Origin: Thermodesulfobacteriota bacterium
GTDB lineage: Bacteria; Desulfobacterota; GWC2-55-46
Length of the DNA: 64,000 nt
Reading direction: 5' to 3'
Assembly (NCBI GenBank): GCA_030583865.1
Contig: CP129479.1
Location: 570,744 to 634,743, forward strand
Position 1 is the first letter of the stretch, and every line of letters starts with the position of its first letter. The position numbers and the translations under genes were made by a program. Of this stretch, positions 24,467-33,200 are shown piece after piece. The notes under the pieces were generated by a model. It saw nothing but the letters and a program-made list of their open reading frames with translations. It ran no database searches and was not told the DNA's origin.

Positions 24467-25654
24467 GTGAGTTTACTTAAGGCTAAAAAGATCACCCTTG
24501 GCGTTACAGGGGCCATATCGGCCTACAAGGCCCTCGAGCTTGCGCGCCTTCTCGTGAAGGAAGAGGCTGTCGTCCGTCCAGTGATGACGAGGTCGGCGGC
24601 CGAGTTCATAAGCCCCTTGAGCCTGTCGACCCTCTGCTGCAACCCGGTCTCGATGGAGCTTTTCGATTCTATTGGAGAGGCCAGGATAAGCCACATCGAG
24701 CTTGCGCAAAAGGCCGACCTCATCATAGTCGCCCCGGCCACCGCGAACTTCATCGGCAAGGCCGCTGCCGGAATAGCCGACGACCTTCTTACGAACATAG
24801 CGATGGCCGCCTCGGCCCCGATACTCCTCGCCCCTTCCATGAATACGCGGATGTGGGAGAACCCTGTCGTAATGGAAAACGTAAGGAAGCTTGAGAGGGC
24901 GGGATATCGCTTCATCGGGCCCGAAGAGGGGGCGCTCGCCTGCGGCTATGAGGGCAAGGGACGCCTCGCAAAGGTGGAGGACATACTCGACGCAGCGATG
25001 GAGGCCCTGAGCCCAAAGGACCTTAAGGGCGAGAAGGTGCTCGTTACGGCCGGCCCCACGCGCGAGGCAATAGACCCGGTGCGCTACGTTTCGAACGCAT
25101 CGTCCGGCAAGATGGGCTATGCCGTCGCAAGGGCCGCCCGGAGGCGGGGAGCGGAGGTGGTGCTCGTTTCAGGCCCTACTTACATTCCGAAGCCCGCAGG
25201 CATCACGCATGTGCCCGTGACCACCGCAGAGGAAATGCTGGATGCCTGCGAAAGGCATTTTGCCCAGTCGACGATAGTCGTAATGGCCGCCGCGGTCGCC
25301 GATTACAGGCCCACGAAGAGCTATCCCACGAAGGTAAAGAAGGAGGCAAAGACCCTTTCCCTTGAGATGGAGCGGACGCCCGACGTGCTGAAATACATGG
25401 GGAAGCACAAGAAGGAAGGCCAGCTCCTCGTGGGGTTCGCGCTCGAGACCGACGCGCTTGAGGAGAACGCCAGGAAGAAGCTCAAGGAGAAGAACCTCGA
25501 CCTCGTGGTCGGCAACACCCCAGCAGGGCTCGACAGCGACTTGAACCAGGTGACCCTCATCGACCGCGACGGGAAGAAGGCGGTCCTGCCGCCTTTAATG
25601 AAGGACGAGGTCGCGGAGAGGATTCTGGACCTGGCGGCGGGCCTTAAAAGATGA
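24467..25654 (+). CDS. coaBC: bifunctional phosphopantothenoylcysteine decarboxylase/synthetase
   Basis: A 395-residue coenzyme A biosynthesis enzyme. The N-terminal flavoprotein decarboxylase (CoaC) has TGAISAYKALELARLL, the catalytic His in ARISHIELAQKADL (about 75), PSMNTRMWENP (about 125) and the substrate-flap Cys in ALACGYEGKGRL (about 163). The C-terminal synthetase (CoaB) has VTAGPTREAIDPVRYVSNAS (about 194-213), SGKMGYAVARAARRRGAEV and the KVKKE lysine (about 292). Start is GTG 24467; the ribosome binding site is weak. Confidence 0.97.
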   Translation: MSLLKAKKITLGVTGAISAYKALELARLLVKEEAVVRPVMTRSAAEFISPLSLSTLCCNPVSMELFDSIGEARISHIELAQKADLIIVAPATANFIGKAAAGIADDLLTNIAMAASAPILLAPSMNTRMWENPVVMENVRKLERAGYRFIGPEEGALACGYEGKGRLAKVEDILDAAMEALSPKDLKGEKVLVTAGPTREAIDPVRYVSNASSGKMGYAVARAARRRGAEVVLVSGPTYIPKPAGITHVPVTTAEEMLDACERHFAQSTIVVMAAAVADYRPTKSYPTKVKKEAKTLSLEMERTPDVLKYMGKHKKEGQLLVGFALETDALEENARKKLKEKNLDLVVGNTPAGLDSDLNQVTLIDRDGKKAVLPPLMKDEVAERILDLAAGLKR

Positions 25655-25942
25655 TCCACTGAATTCAGATGGAAAGCCTGTTAGTCCATGCCCCGGAAAT
25701 TCTCCTGCCGGAGACTCTTAGGTAAAAAGATATTTGCCCTGCCGAGTTTTTAAGTATATGCAAAAGGGCCTTTTCCGCACTGCCGTGCGGTATGTGGGTA
25801 AGTCCTCGTTGCTATCCGTCTCCCCATTCCGGCCCGTCCACGTTCACCTATCTTATGTGCTTGCTCGCCTTACCCTCCGGGGTTTGTTGAATACAAAATA
25901 AAGGTGCGCGAAGCGCCGCTCGGTTTTTGTCTTTCCAAACAA
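25655..25942. other. intergenic DNA, nothing recognised
   Basis: I see no coding frame with a ribosome binding site and no known RNA. GGGCCTTTTCCGCACTGCCG near 25770 resembles text at 44450-44470. Confidence 0.5.
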
Positions 25943-26113
25943 CCCAGGGGCATAAGGCGGAGCGAACCTAAGGTTGGGGGAGGGGCGGGCGAGGCGGGGC
26001 AGCAGGAGCTCGGCCCTCAATGGGCCGAGCGACATAAGGGCCGAGCCCGGAGGATGGAGGCGGAAAGAGAGCGGAGCCTTATGCCCGAAAAGAGCGCGGC
26101 AGCGCGCTAAAAG
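25943..26113 (+). repeat. family 3 GC-rich repeat, copy 2
   Basis: Same order and orientation as the copy at 17341: CATAAGGCGGAGCGAAC, purine-rich middle, inner GACATAAGGGCC, GGAGCCTTATGCCCGAAAAG, GCGCGGCAGCGCG. The inner CGGCCCTCAATGGGCCG hairpin differs in sequence from copy 1 but still pairs. Confidence 0.8.
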
Positions 26114-26197
26114 GTTTTTGCACAAGGCTAATAGATTCTTGTCTCGCCTCGTCCTGCTCAGAATGACAAGAAATAGAATTATCAGAGCTTCCCTGGC

Positions 26198-27052
26198 TCA
26201 TATCCTCACCCACTTGAGCGCGCTCTCCATGGCTGTTTCCCAATCCCTGCCGCTCCTCTGGATGGTCTTCAACCTCTTCCTTATGAACTTCGCGGCATTG
26301 AGGGAATGCCTGCCGGTGGGGTCCTTCCTTATGCAGTGCGCCTTGTGTGAGAAGGTGAGGAGGTCTATGACGCTGTCGACCGATATGGCGAAGTACCGTT
26401 CCTTCTCTTCCTTGCTCAAGGCCCATTTGGATGAGGACGAGAGTAGGCCCAGCATCTTGTGCCACTGCTCGAACCTGTGGAGCATCAGCATGCTCGAGAA
26501 TATGGTCTTGTTGGTGCGGAAGGAAAGGGGCGTGTCCTCGATGGTCTCGCCCATCAGTCGGTCGTTGTCCCGGTGGACTTCCTTTATGAACTTCCTGGGA
26601 AGCTGCCATATGCCCTTTTCAGCGAGCGCGTCGAACCTCATCTCCCAGTATATGTGGCGGAGGCTCCTTGCCGAGAAGCTCTTTATCATCATCTCGGGGA
26701 TGAAATGGTTGTGGGCTATGGTATCAGCCGAGAGGTGGCTCAAATACCCGTAGGCAAAGGCCTTCTGGGAATCGGTCTCGGCCCTCCTGAGGAGCCTGAA
26801 GCCGACCTTCCAGTTGTGGCAGTGCTTGAGCTCTTCGACGAGGTTTTTCCCTATCACGATATCAGCGCTGATGTTCCCATAGAGGAAGTCATATGGGTAG
26901 GCAAGGAGGAGCGCCCTTATGGGCGGGACGAGGAGCTTTGTATTTTCAAGTATTGTCTTCCCGACCTCCAGGTGCGTTGCCGGCCCCCACGCGAGTGCCT
27001 CACCCGGAAGGAGGAGGACTGCGATAATTGTCATTATGGCTATTAAAATCAT
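26198..27052 (-). CDS. secreted zinc-dependent phospholipase C-like protein
   Basis: A 284-residue protein with an N-terminal signal sequence (about 1-21, ending GEALA) directly followed by WGPATHLEVG, where the mature N-terminal Trp and a His bind zinc in this family. More metal ligands lie in DFLYGNISADI (Asp about 64), HCHNW and AYGYLSHLSADTIAHNHFIP (about 100-119, with HxxxD and HxH). This is the zinc-dependent PLC fold. The C-terminal part is helical and unassigned. No neighbours point to a substrate. It may be a lipase or a non-lipolytic relative. Confidence 0.82.
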   Translation of the reverse strand: MILIAIMTIIAVLLLPGEALAWGPATHLEVGKTILENTKLLVPPIRALLLAYPYDFLYGNISADIVIGKNLVEELKHCHNWKVGFRLLRRAETDSQKAFAYGYLSHLSADTIAHNHFIPEMMIKSFSARSLRHIYWEMRFDALAEKGIWQLPRKFIKEVHRDNDRLMGETIEDTPLSFRTNKTIFSSMLMLHRFEQWHKMLGLLSSSSKWALSKEEKERYFAISVDSVIDLLTFSHKAHCIRKDPTGRHSLNAAKFIRKRLKTIQRSGRDWETAMESALKWVRI

Positions 27053-27106
27053 ATAGTTATATGCTATAGAAAGGATTAACCGTTGTAAAGCGGAAAAAAA
27101 GATAGT

Positions 27107-27248
27107 AGGCTACCTCTAAAAATTGTTCTTTTTTCTGATCTCTTCGTTGAGGCGGAAATAAAATGCTCACATATTCACATATATGCTCCGCTTTTATTTC
27201 CGCCTCTGCCTCGACCTCAGAAAAAATTTCTAATTTTTAGAGGCACCC
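27107..27248 (+). mobile_element. family 1 palindromic element, copy D (subfamily 2)
   Basis: Ends GGCTACC/GGCACCC, flanked by a perfect 4-bp duplication AGTA. The middle stem TTTTTTCTGA pairs with TCAGAAAAAA and the inner stem GGCGGAAATAAA with TTTATTTCCGCC. Both differ from copy A on both sides. Confidence 0.9.
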
Positions 27249-27259
27249 AGTAGATATTA

Positions 27260-27991
27260 ATGATGCCACAGGATAGAGACGACGCTTCAATTGCCCTCGA
27301 ATTGAGGGAGGTCGCGGATTCGCTCCGGACCCGGCTTAAGCTCCTCGGAGAGGCCGGGCTGTCGATAGTCCCCTTTGCCGGTGCCACTGCCCTGCGCTGC
27401 CCGGAAGGCCCGGTTGCCATGGAATGCGGGGAGTGCGGGCCAGGCGAGTTTGCGGCAATAAGCCCCTGCCCCTTGCACGCCTCCTGGGAAGGGGCCATTT
27501 TCGGGTGCTGGGAAATCGCCGACAGCCGCGAGAAATGCGCTGCGGTAATCTGGGGGGCGCCTGTATCCGTCAAAGGCCAGGCGTCCGAAAGGCCTTTGGA
27601 AGCCTTCCGCCCGGAAGAAATGGAGCAGTTCCTCCGAATGCTCGAATGGCTCTCGGGCGAGCTCGATGCCCCTCAGCCTGGTTCGTTCCGCATCATCGCG
27701 TCCGGTAAATGCCTTGAGAGAGGCAGGATAAGCGCGGAAGAGGCCGCCTCAGCAGCAGCGGCGGCCCTGGAGCGCAGGCTTTCGGCAATAAAACCAGGGG
27801 CAGTGCTTCTCATGGGAAGACATGCGGTCAGGGTCTTCTCTCAAAAAGATGAGGCGCCCGGCAAACCTTTCGAAAAGAACGGCCTTGTTTTCATGGCCAC
27901 CTATTCGCCCGAGGAGATGCTCAAGTCCGGTCAGCGAAAAAAAGAGGCGCACGGACACCTGAAGGGGTTCATAAGGGCGGTAAGGCCCTAG
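27260..27991 (+). CDS. uracil-DNA glycosylase-like protein, N-terminal half divergent
   Basis: A 243-residue protein. The C-terminal third matches the end of family 4/5 uracil-DNA glycosylases: IKPGAVLLMGRHAVRVF (about 176-192) then LVFMATYSPEEMLKSGQRKK (about 210-229, in the place of the catalytic loop ATYHPSYLLR) and a final helix. The N-terminal catalytic motif GEAPG..E and the Cys ligands of the iron-sulfur cluster are not recognisable, although CGECGPG (about 57-63) and CPLH (about 72) supply cysteines. Activity is doubtful. The stop codon lies in a perfect hairpin (27987-28018). Confidence 0.55.
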   Translation: MMPQDRDDASIALELREVADSLRTRLKLLGEAGLSIVPFAGATALRCPEGPVAMECGECGPGEFAAISPCPLHASWEGAIFGCWEIADSREKCAAVIWGAPVSVKGQASERPLEAFRPEEMEQFLRMLEWLSGELDAPQPGSFRIIASGKCLERGRISAEEAASAAAAALERRLSAIKPGAVLLMGRHAVRVFSQKDEAPGKPFEKNGLVFMATYSPEEMLKSGQRKKEAHGHLKGFIRAVRP

Positions 27992-28018
27992 CAGGGTGTT
28001 GGAAAACACCCTGCTAGG
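27987..28018. terminator. perfect hairpin over the stop of the UDG-like gene
   Basis: CCTAGCAGGGTGTT, GGAA loop, AACACCCTGCTAGG: a 14-bp perfect stem that contains the TAG stop. No T run follows, so it could be a repeat rather than a classical terminator. Confidence 0.5.
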
Positions 28019-28159
28019 CGATCCACTGATGGATTGCCAAATCGCGAAGCAATACACAAACCGGGCAATTAGTGAGGCTTGGATGGTAAGCCGGACCTCA
28101 CGGGCCCGTTTCAGCCGGTTCCGATTGAAACCCGCCCTTTTTCCTGCTAAAATCGGGGC

Positions 28160-29452
28160 ATGGCAAATCTCTTAAGGCCCCTCCTCCTCCTTGCTGCCGC
28201 CATCCTCATACAGGCGTTCCCTTCCCATTCGTCAGCAAAAGAAATCCTATACGTAAAGGCCGAGGGTGTCGTGAACCCGGTCATGGCAGGTTTTCTCCTG
28301 GACAATTTCGAGGATGCCGCGGAGAGAAACGCCGAGGCCGTCGTTATTCAGCTCGACACGCCAGGCGGACTCGACCTTTCCATGAGGGACATCGTAAAGG
28401 CCATGCTCGCCTCTGAAGTGCCCGTTGTGGTCTATGTGGCCCCGGCAGGCTCGCGGGCCGGCTCCGCCGGGGTCTTCATGACCTATGCCGCGGACATAGC
28501 CGCAATGGCGCCGGGCACGAACATCGGCTCGGCGCACCCGGTCTCAATGGGCGGGGAAATGGACGAGACCATGGCCGAGAAGGTCGAGAACGACGCGGTC
28601 GCGTACATAAAGGGCATAGCCGCCAAGAGGGGAAGGAACGCCGAGTGGGCGGAGCTGGCGGTAAGGGAGTCGAAGAACATCACCGCCGAGGAGGCCCTTA
28701 ACCTCGGGGTGATAAACATACTGGCCGCCGGCAGGGACGAGCTCATACAGAAACTCGACGGGATGAAGGTCGAGACCATAGCGGGCGAGAGGGCGCTTTC
28801 AACAAGCGGCAGCCGAGTGGTCGAGGTCGAGATGGACCTACGCTACAGGATACTCGGGGCCATAAGCAACCCCAATGTCGCCTATATACTCATGATACTC
28901 GGGCTCATAGGCATCTACTTCGAGCTCTCTAACCCGGGCGCGGTCTATCCGGGGGTCATAGGGGCCGTTTCGCTCATACTCGCCTTCTACGCCTTCCAGA
29001 CGCTCCCGGTAAACTACGCCGGGTTCATCCTCATAGGGCTCGGCGTGATATTCTTCATATTGGAGCTTATGATCGTGAGCTACGGGCTTCTTGCGATAGC
29101 CGGTGTCGTTTCTCTACTTTTGGGGTCGCTCATGCTATTCGATTCGCCTGCGCCGTATTTCCGCATCTCCATCTGGGTGATACTCCCGGCAGTGATACTC
29201 ATGACCGCCGTCGTAATAGGCGCCATGCTCTACGCGGTAAGGGTGCACAGGAGAAGGCCCGTAAGCGGGACCGACACCCTCGTCGGCTCGGTGGGGGTCG
29301 CCTCAGGGGACTTCGGGGGCGATGAAAAGGAAGGGAGCGTCTACGTCGAGGGCGAGTACTGGAACGCCGTAAGCGATGTGCCTCTAATAGTCGGGGAAAA
29401 GGTCAGGGTGGTCGAGGTGAGGGGGCTTTTGCTCAAGGTGACGAAAGCCTGA
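28160..29452 (+). CDS. NfeD-family membrane-bound serine protease
   Basis: A 430-residue protein. After a signal peptide (about 1-26) comes a ClpP/SppA-type protease domain with LDTPGGLDLSMRD (about 66-78), the nucleophile Ser in AGSAGVFMTYAA (about 102) and the base Lys in RESKNITAEEA (about 172). Four or five membrane helices follow (about 236-355), then a small OB-fold NfeD domain (365-430). This is the long NfeD type that cleaves C-terminal hydrophobic regions of stomatins. The downstream slipin gene is the expected partner and likely substrate. Confidence 0.93.
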   Translation: MANLLRPLLLLAAAILIQAFPSHSSAKEILYVKAEGVVNPVMAGFLLDNFEDAAERNAEAVVIQLDTPGGLDLSMRDIVKAMLASEVPVVVYVAPAGSRAGSAGVFMTYAADIAAMAPGTNIGSAHPVSMGGEMDETMAEKVENDAVAYIKGIAAKRGRNAEWAELAVRESKNITAEEALNLGVINILAAGRDELIQKLDGMKVETIAGERALSTSGSRVVEVEMDLRYRILGAISNPNVAYILMILGLIGIYFELSNPGAVYPGVIGAVSLILAFYAFQTLPVNYAGFILIGLGVIFFILELMIVSYGLLAIAGVVSLLLGSLMLFDSPAPYFRISIWVILPAVILMTAVVIGAMLYAVRVHRRRPVSGTDTLVGSVGVASGDFGGDEKEGSVYVEGEYWNAVSDVPLIVGEKVRVVEVRGLLLKVTKA

Positions 29453-29602
29453 CAGGCTGCTCAAAAAGCCCTTGAATGCGTCGTCTTCAAAATTGGCAAC
29501 TCCGGCGTACAGGAAAGTACGCCTCATTCCTCATTTTTCGACTCCTTGCATCTTGGACTTTTTGCCTGAATAAAAACGAGTTTTCAGCAAGCTGTTAAAA
29601 CC
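29453..29602. repeat. family 2 palindromic repeat, variant with long right end
   Basis: It starts right after the protease stop (CAGGCTGCTCAAAAAGCCC). The inner hairpin is GGCGTACaggaaaGTACGCC. The right end is extended by GAATAAAAACGAGTTTTCAG and CAAGCTGTTA, also seen at 59747-59779 and inverted at 31482-31510. Confidence 0.7.
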
Positions 29603-29638
29603 ATTCGGATATCAAGGGCGGAAAGAAAGGGGAGGTAA

Positions 29639-30409
29639 ATGGACATGGACTTCGGCATAGGCGCGGGTACGCTGGTACTGATTGCGCTGGCGGTGCTCTT
29701 TTTATGGAGCGCTGTAAAGATACTACCCGAGTACGAAAGGGGCGTAATATTCTTCCTCGGGCGGTTCCAGGCCGTAAAGGGGCCGGGGCTGACACTTCTC
29801 ATCCCCGGCATCCAGAAGATGATGAAGGTGAGCCTACGTACTGTCGCGATGGACGTGCCTCCGCAGGAGGTCATAACCAAGGACAACGTCTCGGTGAGGG
29901 TGAACGCGGTCATCTATTTCAGGGTGGTGAACTCGGACAAGGCCGTAATCGCGATAGAGAACTTCCTCTACGCCACGAGCCAGCTTGCCCAGACGACCTT
30001 GAGGAGCGTCTGCGGACAGGCCGAGCTCGACGAGCTCCTTACCGAAAGGGAGAATATAAACAAGAGCATACAGGCGATACTCGACCGCCAGACCGACCCC
30101 TGGGGCATAAAGGTGAGCATAGTCGAGGTCAAGGCCATAGACCTACCCGAGGAGATGAAGCGCGCCATGGCAAAGCAGGCCGAGGCCGAGAGGGAGAAGA
30201 GGGCCAAGATAATCCACGCGGAAGGCGAGGCTGTTGCAGCCACCCGGATATTCGACGCAGCCGAGCTCCTCGCAAAGAACCCGGTATCGCTACAGCTCCG
30301 GTATCTCCAGACGCTTACCGAGATAGCCGCGGAGAAGAACTCGACCATACTCTTCCCGCTGCCCATGGACCTCATAAAGCCGTTTCTGAAGGCCTTGAAG
30401 ACGGAATGA
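29639..30409 (+). CDS. slipin (stomatin-like SPFH/Band 7 protein)
   Basis: A 256-residue membrane scaffold protein. One N-terminal hydrophobic segment (about 9-26) is followed by [21 protein letters not shown], the stomatin signature, and the SPFH domain (about 30-190) with [11 protein letters not shown] and [17 protein letters not shown]. The C-terminal part is a helical [20 protein letters not shown] coiled coil. It forms oligomers in the inner membrane. The adjacent NfeD-type protease is the usual operon partner. ATG behind GGAGGT. Confidence 0.95.
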   Translation: MDMDFGIGAGTLVLIALAVLFLWSAVKILPEYERGVIFFLGRFQAVKGPGLTLLIPGIQKMMKVSLRTVAMDVPPQEVITKDNVSVRVNAVIYFRVVNSDKAVIAIENFLYATSQLAQTTLRSVCGQAELDELLTERENINKSIQAILDRQTDPWGIKVSIVEVKAIDLPEEMKRAMAKQAEAEREKRAKIIHAEGEAVAATRIFDAAELLAKNPVSLQLRYLQTLTEIAAEKNSTILFPLPMDLIKPFLKALKTE

Positions 30410-30413
30410 CAGG

Positions 30414-31097
30414 ATGGCCGAAAACCACCCCGCGTCAGGCCACAGGAAAAGGCTCAAGGAGAGGTTCCTCAAGTCCTCGCTCCAGGGCCTGCACGACTAC
30501 GAGGCCGTAGAGCTCCTCCTTGCCTACGCCATCCCGAGGAGGGACGTAAAGCCCCTTGCCAAAAAGCTGCTTAAGGAGTTCAAGGGGCTTAAAGGGGTAC
30601 TGGAGGCCTCTCCGGAGAGGCTCAAGGAAGCGAGCGGTCTCGGCGAGGCGAGCGCCCTCCTGCTGGCGCTCGTAAGGGAGGCGGCCAGGGCATATCTTTC
30701 GGAGAGGAGCACCTCCTTTAGGGGGGTCGTATCTTCCCCGAAGGACGCCGTGAGGGTGCTGCGAGATTCTCCGGAAGGCGCTGGAAAAGAGGGCCTTTTC
30801 GCGCTCTATCTGAACTCCAAGAACGAGGTCCTCGGAGTGGAGTCGATGGGAGAGGCTTCTGAGCCGGTTTCCCCCAAGACGGTCATCAGGAAGGCCTTCA
30901 GCCACAACGCCAGGTCGATGATACTTGTGAACTCGAAAAAGGGGAAGGCAGTTGCCGCGGCAGGGGAGCGGGGGCTTGCCGCGGAGATAGACGCCGCGGC
31001 CTCGTCCATAGACATACTCGTGCACGATTACATAATCGCTGGGGACGAGGGGTTGCTGAGCGCGAGGGAGCTGGGGTGGCTGAGGGCTAAGAATTGA
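30414..31097 (+). CDS. radC: RadC family protein lacking the JAMM metal motif
   Basis: A 227-residue protein 4 bases after the slipin gene. The N-terminal helix-hairpin-helix part (HRKRLKERFLKSSLQGLHDY, YELLLAY-like segment, LKEASGLGEASALLL) and the C-terminal JAB fold (LFALYLNSKNEVLGVESMGEA, then TVIRKAFSHNARSMILVNS) are in order. Canonical RadC has HNHPSGDP and a following Asp as zinc ligands; here the place reads VNSKKGKAVAAAGE (about 176-189). The fold is kept but a zinc peptidase activity is not expected. Biological role of RadC is unsettled in general. Confidence 0.85.
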   Translation: MAENHPASGHRKRLKERFLKSSLQGLHDYEAVELLLAYAIPRRDVKPLAKKLLKEFKGLKGVLEASPERLKEASGLGEASALLLALVREAARAYLSERSTSFRGVVSSPKDAVRVLRDSPEGAGKEGLFALYLNSKNEVLGVESMGEASEPVSPKTVIRKAFSHNARSMILVNSKKGKAVAAAGERGLAAEIDAAASSIDILVHDYIIAGDEGLLSARELGWLRAKN

Positions 31098-31100
31098 TTC

Positions 31101-31246
31101 AAGGGCAAGCTTGAAAAAATTGAGCTTTACCCGGATTCTGCGTAGTTACGGTAATAAAAATGCTCACATATTGTCATATATGCTCCGCTTTTTATTCCAG
31201 GCCTTCCGGAAAAGCGGGAAAAATCTCTAATTGTTAGAGGTTGCCT
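31101..31246 (+). mobile_element. family 1 palindromic element, copy E (degenerate left end)
   Basis: Begins 3 bases after the radC stop. The core TGCTCACATATTGTCATATA is exact, but the left arm has diverged (GTTACGGTAATAAAAA against TTTTTATTCCAGGCC), so the inner stem no longer pairs at its base. Flanks TCAA and TACA match in three of four bases. Confidence 0.82.
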
Positions 31247-31252
31247 ACAACG

Positions 31253-31680
31253 ACTTGATTTGAAAATTGGTGCCCCTCTTTTTTGAAGAGGGGCAGGGGA
31301 GATTATCTTTCTTCCAGGCAGCTTCTTTATTCCATTTAGAGAAACGGTCAGAAACCCCCGGCCTTTCAAGGCCGGGGATGAATGGCCGCCCGTAGCGAAG
31401 CCAGCGTAAGCTGGCGTAGCGGAGGCAATATCGCCTCACGGTTTCCCGATACCCCGGCCTTCAGGCCGGGGAGAGGTTCATCAGCTTGCTGAAAAACTCC
31501 GTTTTTATTCTCTCTCGGGTTTAATACCCCGCAGCTTGCTGCGCTGTCTTTTAACTCCTCCCCCTTGATGGGGGAGGTTGGGAGGGGGTGAAGGATAAGT
31601 CACCCTCCCCTCTTATCCCCTCCCATCAAGGGAGGGGATGTTTGAAGATACCCCGCAGCTTGCTGCGGGGAGGTTCATTT
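31253..31680. repeat. cluster of short hairpin repeats
   Basis: No gene. 31268-31305: TGCCCCTCT/AGAGGGGCA hairpin followed by GGGGAGATTATC. 31344-31372: CCCCGGCCTTTCAAGGCCGGGG. 31388-31425: GCCAGCGTAAGCTGGC. 31449-31480: ATACCCC hairpin GGGGAGAGGTTCAT. 31482-31510: inverted copy of the GAATAAAAACGGAGTTTTTC block. 31553-31640: CTCCCCC hairpins. 31648-31678: ATACCCC hairpin GGGGAGGTTCAT with another stem. The hairpins with GGTTCAT flank resemble the right ends of IS200/IS605-type elements. Confidence 0.65.
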
Positions 31681-31802
31681 CAGGCTGCTCGAAAAGCTCC
31701 ATATGCGAGGCGTCGAGGAGCGAGGAATGCGGCGTACTTTTCGTGTACGCCGCAGTGACGAGCGACGAAGACAACGAAGCAGATGGACTTTTTCAGCAGC
31801 CT
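31681..31802. repeat. family 2 palindromic repeat
   Basis: CAGGCTGCTCGAAAAGCTCC to GACTTTTTCAGCAGCCT, inner hairpin TGCGGCGTAC ttttc GTGTACGCCGCA. Lies 36 bases downstream of the thiD stop. Confidence 0.8.
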
Positions 31803-31838
31803 TTTCTGAAAAAGAAAGGATCCAGGTTTAGCCAGGCC

Positions 31839-32585
31839 TCAAGCGCGCGGCCGCTCCCTCAGGACCCTCACAAGGTATGCCCTTGCGTCAGCCACCGCCT
31901 CTCCAACGCCCTTGCCTTTGGCAAGCCCGGCGGCTATGCCTGCCGAGAGTATGCACCCGGTGCCGTGGAAACGGCCTATCCCGCCCTTAAGCCGCCTTCC
32001 CCTGTAGTATCTGAACGACAGCCCGTCGAATAACACGTCCACCGGCTCTCCCTCAAGGTGGCCGCCCTTCACGAGCGCGTGCCTCGCGCCCATTTCGAAT
32101 AGCCGCCTTGCCGCGAGTTCCATCTCTTTTACACCGTTTATCCGCCTTACTCCAGTCAGGGCCGCTGCCTCGTCAAGGTTCGGCATGACGACATGGATTG
32201 ATGCAAGGATGGACCTGATTTCAGAAAGGCCGTCCTTCGTAAGTAACGACTTCCCGCTCGTTGACCGGAGCACCGGGTCGAGCACCACGTTCGGGAGTGA
32301 CCGCCTTTTTATCAGGTTCCTTATCGCCCGGAGGTTTTCGGGGCTGCCAGCCATGCCGATCTTTACCGCGTTGACCTCGAACTCTTCCAGAAGGGCATCG
32401 GCCTGCCTTGCCACAAAGCGCGGCGGTACAGGGAGAGCAGCCTTGAAGTCGGTAGAATTCTGGGCCGTAAGCGCCGCGGCCACCGAAAGGCCGCACACCC
32501 CGAGCTCGTGGAAGGTAAGGAGGTCCCTCTGGAGGCCCGCGCCGCCCGAGGGGTCTGACCCCGCTATGGTGAGGACCGTTTTCAT
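31839..32585 (-). CDS. thiD: hydroxymethylpyrimidine/phosphomethylpyrimidine kinase
   Basis: A 248-residue ribokinase-fold enzyme for two phosphorylations in thiamine synthesis. It begins VLTIAGSDPSGGAGLQRDL (about 4-22); MPNLDEAAALTG (about 133-144), VLVKGGHL-like HALVKGGHLEG (about 168) and the anion hole/catalytic Asp region FHGTGCILSAGIAAGLAKG (about 209-227) are present, although the usual GTGC/TLS reads GTGCILSA. It overlaps the DUF445 gene by 4 bases, so the two are cotranscribed. No other thi genes in the window. Confidence 0.94.
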   Translation of the reverse strand: MKTVLTIAGSDPSGGAGLQRDLLTFHELGVCGLSVAAALTAQNSTDFKAALPVPPRFVARQADALLEEFEVNAVKIGMAGSPENLRAIRNLIKRRSLPNVVLDPVLRSTSGKSLLTKDGLSEIRSILASIHVVMPNLDEAAALTGVRRINGVKEMELAARRLFEMGARHALVKGGHLEGEPVDVLFDGLSFRYYRGRRLKGGIGRFHGTGCILSAGIAAGLAKGKGVGEAVADARAYLVRVLRERPRA

Positions 32586-33187
32586 GAAAGCCCGAAGAGG
32601 TAGGTGAAAAGGGACTGGAAGACGCCGATAATGAAGCCCATTATGCCCCCGAGGTATTCGAGATGCTTAAGCTCCCTGGTTATGAAGTCCGTAAGGAGCC
32701 TCTCGAACCTCATGAGGTCGAGCTGGTCTATGCGCGTTACCAGCAGCTCCTTTACGTCTATCCTGTCCCTGACCTTTGCCGCAAGCGTACCCTTTTTCCT
32801 GTCGAGGTGAGTTACTATCTCCCTCGTAAGGAGGAGCTTGATCTGGCTCTTGAGGTTCTCCGAGACGAGGCCCACGACAGGGAGCTTCAAGAACCTTGAG
32901 GAGAACCTGTGCTCCACGGCCTCCTCCACTGTCCTTTCGACCTCCCTTTCCCAGTTGAGCCCCGAGAGGGCCTTCCCAAGGTCCTCTGAGGAGAGGAGTT
33001 CTTTTTCTATGGTCCGGGCTATGGACCTTGCTATCTCCTTCCGCCTCTTCGGTATTATGCCCTGTATGCGGAAGCCGAGCACCTCCAGCGGGATATGCGG
33101 CCTGAAAAGCAGCTTTATCGCGACGTAGTTCGTGAGCCAGCCTATGGCGGCCCCGATTATGGGGGGGAGTATGAGATTAAGGTACAT
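32582..33187 (-). CDS. DUF445 family membrane protein
   Basis: A 201-residue protein with a hydrophobic N-terminus (PPIIGAAIGWLTNYVAIKLLFRP, about 8-30), a signature of DUF445, a long charged helical middle and a C-terminal hydrophobic segment (YLGGIMGFIIGVFQSLFTYL). The family is found in many bacteria next to cell-envelope or quinone genes; no function is established. It is half the length of the larger DUF445 proteins, as in the short YheB-like branch. Translation of thiD is coupled to its end. Confidence 0.88.
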   Translation of the reverse strand: MYLNLILPPIIGAAIGWLTNYVAIKLLFRPHIPLEVLGFRIQGIIPKRRKEIARSIARTIEKELLSSEDLGKALSGLNWEREVERTVEEAVEHRFSSRFLKLPVVGLVSENLKSQIKLLLTREIVTHLDRKKGTLAAKVRDRIDVKELLVTRIDQLDLMRFERLLTDFITRELKHLEYLGGIMGFIIGVFQSLFTYLFGLS

Positions 33188-33200
33188 CTGTTGATTTTAG

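Noticed and set aside
31253-31802. CRISPR array in the hairpin-rich stretch
   Set aside because: The repeated units differ in stem sequence and spacing, and there are no regular repeat-spacer units or cas genes.
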